Made by a program: the position numbers and the translations under genes. Below, in pieces: positions 8,708 through 17,196 of a DNA stretch of 46,644 bases. Position 1 is the stretch's first letter. Every line of letters begins with the position of its first letter. Under the pieces are notes generated by a model, which saw only the letters and a list, made by a program, of their open reading frames with translations, was not told the DNA's origin and did not search any database. Source of the stretch: Clostridiales bacterium (GTDB taxonomy: Bacteria > Bacillota > Clostridia > Oscillospirales > Acutalibacteraceae); NCBI GenBank assembly GCA_021200555.1, contig JAJQGK010000033.1, forward strand, positions 1-46,644, in the 5' to 3' direction.

Positions 8708-10954
8708 TCAGTCAAAACGTTCGCTTCGTTTTTCCTTCAGAAGCTGTTCGCTCATTGACTGGATCTGTACAAGCTTATAGTATTTGCCCTTGCGTTCAAG
8801 CAGCTCCTCGGGCGGACCGCACTCGATTATTTCGCCTTTGTCTATAACGACAATTTTATTTGCCTTTCTGAGTGTTGACAGTCTGTGGGCAATCATAAAC
8901 GTTGTTCTTCCTTTGATAAGATGTTCGATTGCGCCCTGGATCAGGTACTCCGTTTCGGAATCCACCGCCGCCGTTGCTTCATCAAATATAAGCAGTCCGG
9001 GATTTTTCAGCACGGCTCTTGCGATTGAAACTCTTTGCTTTTCGCCGCCTGACAGCCCCACTCCTCTTTCACCCAGAACAGTATCGTAAGCGTCGGGCAT
9101 TTTTGAAATGAAGCCGTGAGCGTTGGCAACCTGCGCCGCATGGAGAACTTCCTCCGTTTTTACCTCTCCGCAGCCGTATGCTATGTTATTAAACACACTG
9201 TCACGGAACATTAAAGGCTCCTGCTGAACAAAGCCGATTTGGGAACGGTAATAGCTCATATCTATATCCCTGATGTTTTTACCGTCAATTAGAATTTCGC
9301 CCTCGTAGTCATCGTAATATCTCATTAAAAGGTTAATAAGAGTGGATTTTCCGGCTCCCGTTGTTCCGACTATTCCCACGATATCGCCGGGCTCGACAGT
9401 AAGATTGACGTTATTGAGCGTTTTCACCGAACGGTCAAAGGAAAAGCTGACGTTTTTAAACTCAACCTTCCCACAGATAGGCTCCTCGCTTTTGTAATTG
9501 CCGAAATCATGCTCCGGCTCCGCATCGAGGATATCGAAGATTTTCTCCGCAGAAGCAATGGCATTTTCGTAGGAATCGCTTAAATTCGCAAAGAAGTTTA
9601 CGGGATTGTAAAATGTGGTTGTGTAGGATATAAACGAGACGAGAATGCCGGCTGAAACGCCGTAGCTTTCGTCAATCGTCCATTTTCCTCCCACTCCCCA
9701 AATGAGAAGGGAGCCGCATGTTACAAAAAATGTTATCAGTGTGGGGAAAACCGCTGCGTTGACTCCCGCGCGCTTATCCTCCTTTTTCCATTCCTCACAA
9801 TGATTTGCAAACTTATCTATCACACTGTTCTCATTGGAAAAAGCCTTGATAACACGTATGCCGGGGATTGAATCCGTAAGCATTGAATAAATTGCGGAGC
9901 TTCTTCTCCAAAGCCTTCTGTACTTAGGTCTGACCATTTTGCCGAATTGTCTTGAAATCAATACGACTACAGGCACGGGACAGAGGGCAAAAAGCGCCAA
10001 CCGCCAATTTATGGAAAACATTATAACAATGATTCCCACTAAAGTGAAAAATTGTACAATCGCCTCCTGAGAGATTTTCATTACAAATTCCTTAACCGTA
10101 GCGGTATCGGAATTTACCCGGTTGATGACGGAGCCCGTAGAGCTTTTGTCATAAAACCGCATAGGCAAATATTGAGCCTTTGCAAAAACATCCTTTCTCA
10201 GGTCAGTAATAATACCGTCGCTTGCACACCTTAACCGATACTGTCTTAATCCGGTTACGGAGAACTGAACAATATATATCAGCGATAAGGTAACTAAAAT
10301 CTGAGCGAGTTTCTGCATATCGCGGTTGGGCAAAACATCGTCAACGAGAATACTTGTTATGTATGTGGGAGCAAGAGAAAGAGCGGTGGTAACTGCGGAA
10401 AGAACAATGCAAAGAAGCAGGTTCCACTTTTGGGGAGCAACATACTTCGCAAATTTGGAAAGCATTTTCCCTTTGCCCGCACAATTAATGCAGGGAGAGT
10501 CGGGGCTTGCCAATTGGCGTCCGCATTTCGGGCAAAAGCTTCTCATTTTCTCATAAGCAGAGCGAATGATTTCAAGATTTGCATCCGAATATCCTTCATC
10601 TCTGCACACTTTAACAAAAGCTGCGCCCGCATCCGCCAAATCCGCAGGAGCGTAGGAAAAACGAATAAGGTCTTTCCTGCTGCCGTCCTTCATCTTAACT
10701 CTGAAAAGAGCGTTGCCGTACATTCTCTTAACCTTGGCGTCGGCTGTTTCTTCGTAATCCACAACGTAGCCGTCTTCATCCGATTCATCGTAAACAAAAA
10801 CTCTGTCTCTTCCAAATACAAGAGCAGAGTTGCCATATTCTCCTGAAAGCTTTAGATCGCCTACAATCGCAAACAGCATATTGTCTTTGCCAAGGTTCTG
10901 AGCCGCCTTTTTCCTTATTTCATCGGAAACAGGCATATTGGACATAAAATTCAT
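8708..10954 (-). CDS. ABC exporter (fused permease-ATPase) with N-terminal PH-like domain and zinc ribbon
   Basis: The 748-residue protein is a half-transporter of the MsbA/LmrA type. After an unusual N-terminal region (about residues 1-135, resembling a bacterial PH-like fold; low certainty) come two CxxC motifs, CPKCG and CINC, at about 137-157, likely a zinc ribbon. An exporter membrane domain follows (about 170-460, six hydrophobic segments), then a nucleotide-binding domain with Walker A GTTGAGKST near 530, signature LSGGEKQR near 636, and Walker B LLIFDEATAAVD. The substrate is unknown. The ATG at 10954 is preferred to an upstream GTG at 10963, because that GTG overlaps the AGGAGG that sits 8 bases before the ATG. 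It is the first gene of a pair with DUF1854 and has an ~235-nt structured leader. Confidence 0.9.
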   Translation of the reverse strand: MNFMSNMPVSDEIRKKAAQNLGKDNMLFAIVGDLKLSGEYGNSALVFGRDRVFVYDESDEDGYVVDYEETADAKVKRMYGNALFRVKMKDGSRKDLIRFSYAPADLADAGAAFVKVCRDEGYSDANLEIIRSAYEKMRSFCPKCGRQLASPDSPCINCAGKGKMLSKFAKYVAPQKWNLLLCIVLSAVTTALSLAPTYITSILVDDVLPNRDMQKLAQILVTLSLIYIVQFSVTGLRQYRLRCASDGIITDLRKDVFAKAQYLPMRFYDKSSTGSVINRVNSDTATVKEFVMKISQEAIVQFFTLVGIIVIMFSINWRLALFALCPVPVVVLISRQFGKMVRPKYRRLWRRSSAIYSMLTDSIPGIRVIKAFSNENSVIDKFANHCEEWKKEDKRAGVNAAVFPTLITFFVTCGSLLIWGVGGKWTIDESYGVSAGILVSFISYTTTFYNPVNFFANLSDSYENAIASAEKIFDILDAEPEHDFGNYKSEEPICGKVEFKNVSFSFDRSVKTLNNVNLTVEPGDIVGIVGTTGAGKSTLINLLMRYYDDYEGEILIDGKNIRDIDMSYYRSQIGFVQQEPLMFRDSVFNNIAYGCGEVKTEEVLHAAQVANAHGFISKMPDAYDTVLGERGVGLSGGEKQRVSIARAVLKNPGLLIFDEATAAVDSETEYLIQGAIEHLIKGRTTFMIAHRLSTLRKANKIVVIDKGEIIECGPPEELLERKGKYYKLVQIQSMSEQLLKEKRSERFD

Positions 10955-10980
10955 AAAAAACACCTCCTATACCAAAACCG

Positions 10981-11174
10981 CTGCCATCGAACCGAAAATT
11001 AACAGAGCTTGTCCGCAATTCCGACCGCTCTTACGCTGAGACACACACGCTCGGCAGATTCGATATTCCGGTCAAGCAATCGCCGCCATACCGAAGATAA
11101 CAAACTCCGACGGCTGATTTTCCGTAGTTTTCACTGTCCTAACGCTGAGACACACACGCCGGACAGCTTTCGAT
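10981..11174 (-). promoter_or_regulatory. tandem structured RNA leader of the ABC exporter operon; unrecognised riboswitch-like element
   Basis: Two copies of about 85-93 nt, starting 110 nt apart, lie in the 5' UTR. Both contain the identical 18-mer GCGTGTGTGTCTCAGCGT (11142-11159 and 11033-11050), while the flanks diverge but keep pairing. Upstream copy: ATCGAA (11169-11174) can pair with TTCGGT (11090-11095), and GCTGTC (11162-11167) with GGCGGC (11082-11087). Downstream copy: ATCGAA (11059-11064) with TTCGAT (10986-10991), and CTGCC (11053-11057) with GGCAG (10981-10985). The two helices interleave, so each copy could form an H-type pseudoknot. Each also has an internal hairpin of different sequence (CGG/CCG plus AACT/AGTT in one, AGAGC/GCTCT in the other). 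I cannot match this to a riboswitch class I know. Confidence 0.65.
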
Positions 11175-11197
11175 TTTACAGTTAATGGTGGAGAGAT

Positions 11198-11226
11198 AGT
11201 ATAAAATAAAATTTAAATTTTGTCAA
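11198..11226 (-). promoter_or_regulatory. promoter of the ABC exporter/DUF1854 operon
   Basis: On the minus strand TTGACA (11221-11226), 17 bases and TATACT (11198-11203) form a near-consensus sigma-A promoter. The predicted start near 11191 places both copies of the structured element in the transcript. Confidence 0.85.
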
Positions 11227-11243
11227 GAGAATTTTTTCAAATT

Positions 11244-11292
11244 CAAAAAAAAACAATCACGCAGACGGCAAACTCGGCAGTCATACGTGATT
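11244..11292 (-). terminator. terminator of the aromatic amino acid operon, after pheA
   Basis: On the minus strand AATCACG (11286-11292 read in reverse) pairs with CGTGATT (11255-11261), followed by G and a run of nine T. It lies 26 bases after the pheA stop codon and just upstream of the next promoter. Confidence 0.75.
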
Positions 11293-11317
11293 TAAGTAAC
11301 CGCTGATTAAATGATTT

Positions 11318-12463
11318 TTATAAAATTTCGGAATAGCTTCCGAAATATGTAAAATTATAATTTTCCGCATAAAGCTCGTCAAATAAGCTGTATAAGTCGT
11401 CTCCGTAAACCGAGGCTTCGATATCGAAATAAAACATAAATTCAAAATCCTTATCCGGAAGAGGACGGCTTTCAAGCTTCAGCAGGTTAATTCCATGGGC
11501 GTTGAACTTTGACATTACGCTGTACAATGCGCCGGGCTTATGGGAGGTTGTCATCATCAGGCTTGTTCTGTCGGCTCCGGGGAAAATCTGCAAATCCTTT
11601 GCAATACAAATAAATCTGGTATAATTGTTTTTGGCGTTCTGGATTGCCCCTTGAATTTCCGTAAGAGAGTAAAGCTCGCTGCAATCTGCGCTGGCGATTG
11701 CCGCCACATCTGTTCTGTCGCTCTGCGCAACCATTTTTGCCGCTTCGGCAGTATTCCGAACCTCTACGGTTTTGACGCCGCTTCCGAGAGAATTTATAAA
11801 GTCGCTGCACTGATTAAGCGCCTGTTCATGGGAATAAATCTCATTGATTTCGGAGAGCTTTGTCCAGTTTTTGGTTAAAAGAGAATGATCAACCTTAAGG
11901 CGAATACTCCTTACTATAAAGCAGTTATGAGTTTTCATTAAATCGTAAACTTTATTTACGGAGCCTGCGGTGCTGTTTTCGATAGGGAGTATGCCGTAAT
12001 CGCACTGACCGCTTGAAACGGCGTCAAATACTCCGTTCCAATTTTCATAATAAGAAATTATGGGATAGCGGAAAATTCTGTCGCAGGCGTGCTGAGCATA
12101 TGAACCCTCTACGCCCTGGCAGGCGACCTTTACATTTTCGGGGAAAAGCTTAGGGTTTGAGTCAAGCACCCTTTTGATTTTTTCATTGAGAGGAGAATTT
12201 CCGTTTATAACCTTGTGCTGATATGAGCGTGACATATTAAAAATATCGGAGTAAAGGATTCTTGTGTAATTTTGAACATCCGGATCGGACGCAGCAGCAG
12301 CCCTTTCCATAACCTCCCTCTCTCTTGTCTTATCGAGAACGGGCATATTATTTTCGCTTTTATATTTTGCGACTTCAAGGGAAACGTTCATACGCCTGTT
12401 AAAAAGCTCGGTAAGCTCTGTGTCAATGTCATTTATCTGCTGTCGTAATTCCTTAATATCCAT
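11318..12463 (-). CDS. pheA: bifunctional chorismate mutase/prephenate dehydratase (P-protein)
   Basis: The 381-residue protein converts chorismate to prephenate and then to phenylpyruvate. Residues 1-90 form an AroQ-type chorismate mutase (LRQQINDIDTELTELFNRRM). About 105-285 form the prephenate dehydratase (VACQGVEGSYAQHA, ENSTAGSVNKVYDLM, and NNYTRFICI as the TRF motif). About 295-375 form an ACT domain with GALYSVMSKF and LLKLESRP, the site through which phenylalanine normally inhibits the enzyme. It is the last gene of the aromatic operon, 57 bases behind the aroE/aroK fusion gene. The ATG start has GAAGG rather far upstream (about 13 bases), but no better start is present. Confidence 0.97.
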   Translation of the reverse strand: MDIKELRQQINDIDTELTELFNRRMNVSLEVAKYKSENNMPVLDKTREREVMERAAAASDPDVQNYTRILYSDIFNMSRSYQHKVINGNSPLNEKIKRVLDSNPKLFPENVKVACQGVEGSYAQHACDRIFRYPIISYYENWNGVFDAVSSGQCDYGILPIENSTAGSVNKVYDLMKTHNCFIVRSIRLKVDHSLLTKNWTKLSEINEIYSHEQALNQCSDFINSLGSGVKTVEVRNTAEAAKMVAQSDRTDVAAIASADCSELYSLTEIQGAIQNAKNNYTRFICIAKDLQIFPGADRTSLMMTTSHKPGALYSVMSKFNAHGINLLKLESRPLPDKDFEFMFYFDIEASVYGDDLYSLFDELYAENYNFTYFGSYSEIL

Positions 12464-12520
12464 TTGATTAATGCAACCTTCTTTTTTCTGATATATATAA
12501 CCGTAAAATAAATTTAATAC

Positions 12521-13747
12521 TCAGCTGAAAATTTGAATTATTTTTTCCGCTGTTTCCTCCACGGTATCCGCAGCCTGAATTTCATAGTGGCAAATGCTTC
12601 TGTAAAGAGGCAGTCTTTTTTCATACATTTGGCTCAAGTCGTTTGCAAGGGACAACGGTCTGCCATCCTTAGGCAAAATATCGATATTTCTGTTTATAAA
12701 GATAACCGTTCCGTTTTGTCTTAACGCATCAAAATTTTCGGCGGTTGTCACCGCTCCGCCGCCTGTGGCGATTACCAGCTCTTTCTCCTTGCCAACTTCT
12801 CGGATAACCTCCGCTTCAAGGCTCCTGAACCCTTTTTCGCCGTTTTTTTCAAAAATTTCCGGTATACTCATCCCCGCTTTTTCAACAATAAGCTCGTCCG
12901 TGTCCACCAGCTTTCTGCCGTAATGCTTTGCCAACTCCGTACCGACAGAGGTTTTCCCGCATCCGGGCATTCCCACAAGGATAATATTCGTAAGCTCAAA
13001 GGAGAGCTTTTTTACAATCGTATCGATTATACCGTCATCGATTTTACTGTTAAAAAAGTATTCGGACGCTTTTTTGCCTTGGGCTGCCAGCATATAAAGA
13101 CCGCTTATGCAGTTTATGTTTCTTCTCTGCGCATCGAGTATAAGAAGCGTTCGTTCCGGATTATAAACCACATCCGCAACTCCGGAGAGATTTTTAAAGT
13201 TGTCGAGATTTACAAGAGTTTCCAAATTTTTGGGATACATTCCCACAGGAGTGGCATTTATAATTACATCCGAATCGAAATGAGGGTCAAGGTGGTCGTA
13301 ATTAGTCTCCGTAAAAAGAGAAGCCACAACAATTTCCCTTGCGCCCAAGTCCTTAACAACGCTTTGGACGGTAACGGATGCGCCGCCGTCCCCCAAAATA
13401 AGCACTTTCTTGCCCGCAACGTCGATTTTGCCCTTTTTAAGCATATAGGAGCAGCCGTAATAATCGGTATTATAGCCCTTTAAGAAGCCGTCCTTTTCCT
13501 TAATGACGGTATTGACGCTGCCTATTTTTAAGGCGTCTTCGTCTATCTCATCAAGATAGGGCATAACGGTTTTTTTATATGGAATTGTGACATTTATTGC
13601 GTCAAATTCCCTCTTTTTAAGGAAGTCCTCAACCTGATTTTCCTCCAATTCGTAAAGATTATATGTATAATCTCCCAGCATTGCGTGGATTTGCGGAGAA
13701 TAGCTGTGTCCAAGCTTTTTGCCGATTAAACCGTATATTCCTTCCAT
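12521..13747 (-). CDS. aroE/aroK: shikimate dehydrogenase-shikimate kinase fusion
   Basis: The 408-residue protein joins two consecutive shikimate pathway enzymes. Residues 1-250 are AroE: substrate motif LGHSYSPQIH, catalytic Lys58 in NVTIPYKK, Asp95 in YNTDYYG, a glycine-rich NADP loop GDGGAS near 119-124, and SGLYMLAAQGKKASEYF. Residues 255-408 are AroK: P-loop GMPGCGKT at 259-266, DTDELI, FRSLEAEV and GGGAV. It would reduce 3-dehydroshikimate to shikimate and phosphorylate it to shikimate 3-phosphate. There is no frameshift or stop at the junction, so the fusion is real. The ATG is preceded by AAAGGA at 8-9 bases. It lies between aroC and pheA in the operon. Confidence 0.96.
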   Translation of the reverse strand: MEGIYGLIGKKLGHSYSPQIHAMLGDYTYNLYELEENQVEDFLKKREFDAINVTIPYKKTVMPYLDEIDEDALKIGSVNTVIKEKDGFLKGYNTDYYGCSYMLKKGKIDVAGKKVLILGDGGASVTVQSVVKDLGAREIVVASLFTETNYDHLDPHFDSDVIINATPVGMYPKNLETLVNLDNFKNLSGVADVVYNPERTLLILDAQRRNINCISGLYMLAAQGKKASEYFFNSKIDDGIIDTIVKKLSFELTNIILVGMPGCGKTSVGTELAKHYGRKLVDTDELIVEKAGMSIPEIFEKNGEKGFRSLEAEVIREVGKEKELVIATGGGAVTTAENFDALRQNGTVIFINRNIDILPKDGRPLSLANDLSQMYEKRLPLYRSICHYEIQAADTVEETAEKIIQIFS

Positions 13748-13789
13748 AATCAGTGTCCTTTCATTTTATATAAAACGCCGTTATCCGCA

Positions 13790-14857
13790 TCAATCGGATA
13801 AAACATCGAGAATTGTAAATGCCGTCACGGCTTCAACCACAGGCACGGCTCTTTGTACAATGCACGGATCATGTCTGCCCTTTACGATGAGCTTTTGATT
13901 TTCCATTTTTGAAAGACTTACGCTGTCCTGCTCTCTGCCGATAGAGGAAGTGGGCTTAAACGCCGCTCTGAAAACTATCGGCATTCCCGTTGTAATTCCG
14001 CCTGTAATTCCGCCTGCATTATTTGTCTTGGTTGCGATTTTATTGCCGTCAATATAGTAAGGGTCGTTGTTTTCACTGCCCCTGAGGCGGGTGCAGTCAA
14101 AGCCGTTTCCGAACTCAATTCCCTTAACGGCGGGAATGGCAAAAATATTTTTGGCGATGATGTTTTCAATCCCGTCAAACATGGGATCTCCGACTCCTGC
14201 GGGAACTCCCGTAACTGCACACTCAATAATTCCGCCTACCGAATCAGCATGGGAACGAGCTTCAAGGATTTTTGCCGCCATTCTTTTCCCCGCTTCGCCG
14301 TCTATAACGGGAAAGTCCTTTGAGGATATATCCTCCTCCGTGATATTTACAAGGTCAAAGGGAGTATCCTTTTCATCTGCGATTGAATAGATATGAGACT
14401 TAACGAAAATGCCCTTTTTCTCCAAAAGCTGCATACAAACTGCGCCCGCAAAGCACAGCGGAGCCGTAAGCCTTCCCGAAAAATGACCGCCGCCCGCAAC
14501 ATCGTTCGCACCGTTATACTTGACGAACGCCGCATAATCGGCATGGGACGGTCTGGGGCAATCCTTTATGTTGGAATAATCTCCGGATCTGGTATTACCG
14601 TTGCGGATGACTGCGCAAAGAGGCGCGCCGCAGGTTGCTCCGCCGGCAATTCCCGACAGAACCTTCGGTAAATCCGCTTCTTTTCTCGGTGTGGACAGAA
14701 CATTCTGTCCTGGAGCGCGTCTTGCCATAAAGGCGTTCACTCTTTCAAAATCCACAATATACCCGGCAGGCAAACCGTCTATTACCACTCCGATAGCCGC
14801 AGAATGGGACTGACCGAACACGGATATTTTTATATTTTTACCTGTCATTGACGACAT
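13790..14857 (-). CDS. aroC: chorismate synthase
   Basis: The 355-residue FMN-dependent enzyme converts EPSP to chorismate by loss of phosphate. Family signatures are visible: FGQSHSAAIGVVIDGLPAG at the N-terminus, RPSHADYAAF, ANDVAGGGHFSGRLTAP and GIEFGNGFDCTRLRGSENND. Length is normal. The ATG at 14857 has GGAGGAG 6-7 bases upstream, and the gene overlaps the end of aroA by 20 bases, indicating coupled translation. A second in-frame ATG three codons further in is less well placed. Confidence 0.98.
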   Translation of the reverse strand: MSSMTGKNIKISVFGQSHSAAIGVVIDGLPAGYIVDFERVNAFMARRAPGQNVLSTPRKEADLPKVLSGIAGGATCGAPLCAVIRNGNTRSGDYSNIKDCPRPSHADYAAFVKYNGANDVAGGGHFSGRLTAPLCFAGAVCMQLLEKKGIFVKSHIYSIADEKDTPFDLVNITEEDISSKDFPVIDGEAGKRMAAKILEARSHADSVGGIIECAVTGVPAGVGDPMFDGIENIIAKNIFAIPAVKGIEFGNGFDCTRLRGSENNDPYYIDGNKIATKTNNAGGITGGITTGMPIVFRAAFKPTSSIGREQDSVSLSKMENQKLIVKGRHDPCIVQRAVPVVEAVTAFTILDVLSD

Positions 14858-16100
14858 AATATTCTCCTCCGACTTTTTTTATGTCCTCAAAAAATGAGGG
14901 GTATGATTTATTAACCGCTTGAGCGTCTTTGATTGTAACCATTGAATTACGGGACAAAAGCGCAGCCGCCATAACAAGCCTGTGGTCATTAAATGATGGA
15001 ACGGTAAATTCCGATTTAAGGGGCTTGCCGCCGTAAATAACAAGCCCGTCATCCATTTCGGATACGTCTCCTCCGGCTGCTTTTATAAGCTCCGCCGTGG
15101 CTGACAGCCGATCGCTTTCTTTTATTCTAAGCCTTTCCGCTCCTGTGATTTCTGTTTTTCCCTCGGCGAAGCATGACAGCGCCGCAAGCACGGGTACGAG
15201 ATCCGGACAATCAGAAGCGTTTATCTCCGTTCCGTGAAGCGTACCCTTTTCAATCTCCGCAAAATCGTCGCCTCTCGTTGTCTTTACACCCATTCTTTCC
15301 GCAATGTCAACGCACACCTTATCTCCCTGAACGGAATTAAAGCTTAAGCCGTTTATTTTCATATGTCCCAACGCACCGCAGGCAACGAAAAATGCACTGT
15401 TTGACCAGTCACCGTCAATTTTTATTTCCTTTGGGGAAACATATTTTTGATTGCCGCCGATGTAAAAGGTGTTATTCTTTTCCGCAACTGAGATACCGAA
15501 CATTTTTAAGGTGCTGACGGTCATATCGACATAGGGTCTTGATTCCAGCCGTGAAGTAAGCCTGATTTCACTGTCGCCGGACAATATAGGCAAAGCAAAA
15601 AGCAGACCCGTTATGTATTGAGAGCTTACATTTCCGGGAAGAGTAAAAATTCCGCTTTGAAGGCAGCCTGAAATATTAATGGGAAATTCTCCGTCACCGG
15701 ATGTTTTACAGCCGTTTACACTTAAAGCGTTTAACAGACAGGATTGAGGTCTTTCGGGAAGTCTGCCTCTGCCGGTAAAAACGGAATCTACTCCCAAAGC
15801 CGCCGCAACGGGCATTAAAAATCGGATTGTGGAGCCGCTTTCGCCGCAGTCAAGCACCGCATTTTTCGGAGCGGATTTTATGGGACTTACAATTAAATCC
15901 GTACCGTCTTTTTTTATTTCGGCGCCTAAAGCCCTGAGACAATTTACGGTTGCGCATATATCATCGGAAGATGTATTCATAATGAGACGGCAATCATCCG
16001 TTCCCAAAGCAGCGGCGATAAGAGCTCGGTGGACATCGGATTTTGAAGCTATCGCATCAATTTCTCCGCCTAAATTTTTTATAGAAACAGCAACATCCAT
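14838..16100 (-). CDS. aroA: 3-phosphoshikimate 1-carboxyvinyltransferase (EPSP synthase)
   Basis: The 420-residue enzyme joins phosphoenolpyruvate and shikimate 3-phosphate. Visible motifs are SKSDVHRALIAAAL at the substrate-binding N-terminus, DCGESGSTIRFLMPVAAALG in place of the GNAGTA loop of E. coli, ESRPYVDMT, DGDWSNSAFF, and RIKESDRL near the C-terminus. The altered loop sits where PEP and glyphosate bind, so glyphosate sensitivity cannot be assumed. I start it at the ATG at 16100; the GTG at 16112 would sit directly on the AAAGGG ribosome binding site. It follows aroB by 20 bases and overlaps aroC by 20. Confidence 0.97.
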   Translation of the reverse strand: MDVAVSIKNLGGEIDAIASKSDVHRALIAAALGTDDCRLIMNTSSDDICATVNCLRALGAEIKKDGTDLIVSPIKSAPKNAVLDCGESGSTIRFLMPVAAALGVDSVFTGRGRLPERPQSCLLNALSVNGCKTSGDGEFPINISGCLQSGIFTLPGNVSSQYITGLLFALPILSGDSEIRLTSRLESRPYVDMTVSTLKMFGISVAEKNNTFYIGGNQKYVSPKEIKIDGDWSNSAFFVACGALGHMKINGLSFNSVQGDKVCVDIAERMGVKTTRGDDFAEIEKGTLHGTEINASDCPDLVPVLAALSCFAEGKTEITGAERLRIKESDRLSATAELIKAAGGDVSEMDDGLVIYGGKPLKSEFTVPSFNDHRLVMAAALLSRNSMVTIKDAQAVNKSYPSFFEDIKKVGGEYYVVNDR

Positions 16101-16120
16101 AAAATCTATCACCCTTTCGA

Positions 16121-17173
16121 TTAAAAACCCGCTTTAATAAAATCAAGCATTTCCTCAACGGGAATTTTTTTACCGACGCATTTTCCCATTTTTTCGGGAA
16201 CTATAAGCGTAATCGTATCTCCGTTACGCTTTTTGTCGGAACAGGAAACTTTAAAAAGCTCCTCGGGACTGTAGGGACAAGAGACTGGAAGATTATTTTT
16301 TTTCAGCGTTTCGCAAATTACTCCGGAAAAATCCTCGCCGCACATTCCCGTTTTATAAGCCGCCTTGGAAGCCATTACCATGCCTATGGCAACTGCGCTT
16401 CCGTGGGAAATTTCAAATTCACTGTTAATTTCAATCGCATGACCTATGGTGTGTCCGAAATTAAGGATAGCTCTTATTCCGAGATCCTTTTCGTCCATAT
16501 CAACTATGTCCCGTTTAAGCTCAACGCATCTTGTAATCACATATTCAATATTTTCTTTAATGTCGTTATTCTGTAAAAATTCAAAAAAGTCCTTATCGAG
16601 AATAACGCCGTATTTAATCGTTTCCGCACAGCCGTCCGCAAAAATTTCGGGAGGCAGCGTATCAAGAGTAGAATAATCGCAAATAACCATATTCGGCTGA
16701 TAAAATGCTCCTGCAAGATTTTTTCCCGCCGAAAGATTTACGGCAGTTTTTCCGCCTACGGAGGAATCAACCGCCGACAGAAGAGTCGTAGGCATTTGGA
16801 CAAGCTTGATACCCCTTAAAAATGTGGCAGCCGCAAAGCCGCCGATATCGCCGGGAATACCGCCGCCGAGGGATATAATCATATCGGAGCGGGTTATATG
16901 GTTTTCGGCCAGAAAATTTAAAATATCCGAATACACGCCAAGGGATTTTGAGTCCTCACCGTGAGGAAAAACAAATTTTACCGTTCTGAAGCCGGCACAG
17001 GAAAGAGATTTTTCCGCTCTGTCGGCGTAAAGAGCGTTTACATTGTCGTCGGTGATTATTGCGGCGGAGCATACTCCAAGCTCGTTTTTAATTCTCTCTC
17101 CGCAGCTGTCAAGAAGATTGTTTCCTATATATATGTTGTAATCTTTAGATGCATTTACGGTAACGGTTTTCAT
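16121..17173 (-). CDS. aroB: 3-dehydroquinate synthase
   Basis: The 350-residue NAD- and zinc-dependent enzyme cyclises DAHP to 3-dehydroquinate. Hallmarks are DMIISLGGGIPGDIGGFAAA, PTTLLSAVDSSVGGKT and INL-type NLSAGKN, then GCAETIKYG (zinc-ligand Glu) and LNFGHTIGHAIE (zinc-ligand His). The ATG at 17173 gives the normal family length and an N-terminus (MKTVTVNASKDY) like other AroB proteins. The longer frame reaching 17263 adds a basic stretch that overlaps tyrA and is not credible. The gene begins 23 bases after the tyrA stop. Confidence 0.97.
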   Translation of the reverse strand: MKTVTVNASKDYNIYIGNNLLDSCGERIKNELGVCSAAIITDDNVNALYADRAEKSLSCAGFRTVKFVFPHGEDSKSLGVYSDILNFLAENHITRSDMIISLGGGIPGDIGGFAAATFLRGIKLVQMPTTLLSAVDSSVGGKTAVNLSAGKNLAGAFYQPNMVICDYSTLDTLPPEIFADGCAETIKYGVILDKDFFEFLQNNDIKENIEYVITRCVELKRDIVDMDEKDLGIRAILNFGHTIGHAIEINSEFEISHGSAVAIGMVMASKAAYKTGMCGEDFSGVICETLKKNNLPVSCPYSPEELFKVSCSDKKRNGDTITLIVPEKMGKCVGKKIPVEEMLDFIKAGF

Positions 17174-17196
17174 TTTATATACCTGTTCCCTTTCGA

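Noticed and set aside
10955-10963. GTG start of the ABC exporter
   Set aside because: The codon overlaps the AGGAGG Shine-Dalgarno sequence itself; the ATG 8 bases further is the plausible start.
10981-11174. Glycine, guanidine-II (mini-ykkC) or other known tandem riboswitch
   Set aside because: The conserved core lacks the ACGR loops of mini-ykkC and the conserved blocks of glycine aptamers. I know no class with this 18-nt core, so it is listed as unassigned.
12923-13483. 186-residue plus-strand frame inside the aroE/aroK fusion gene
   Set aside because: A shadow frame of a well-supported gene on the other strand.
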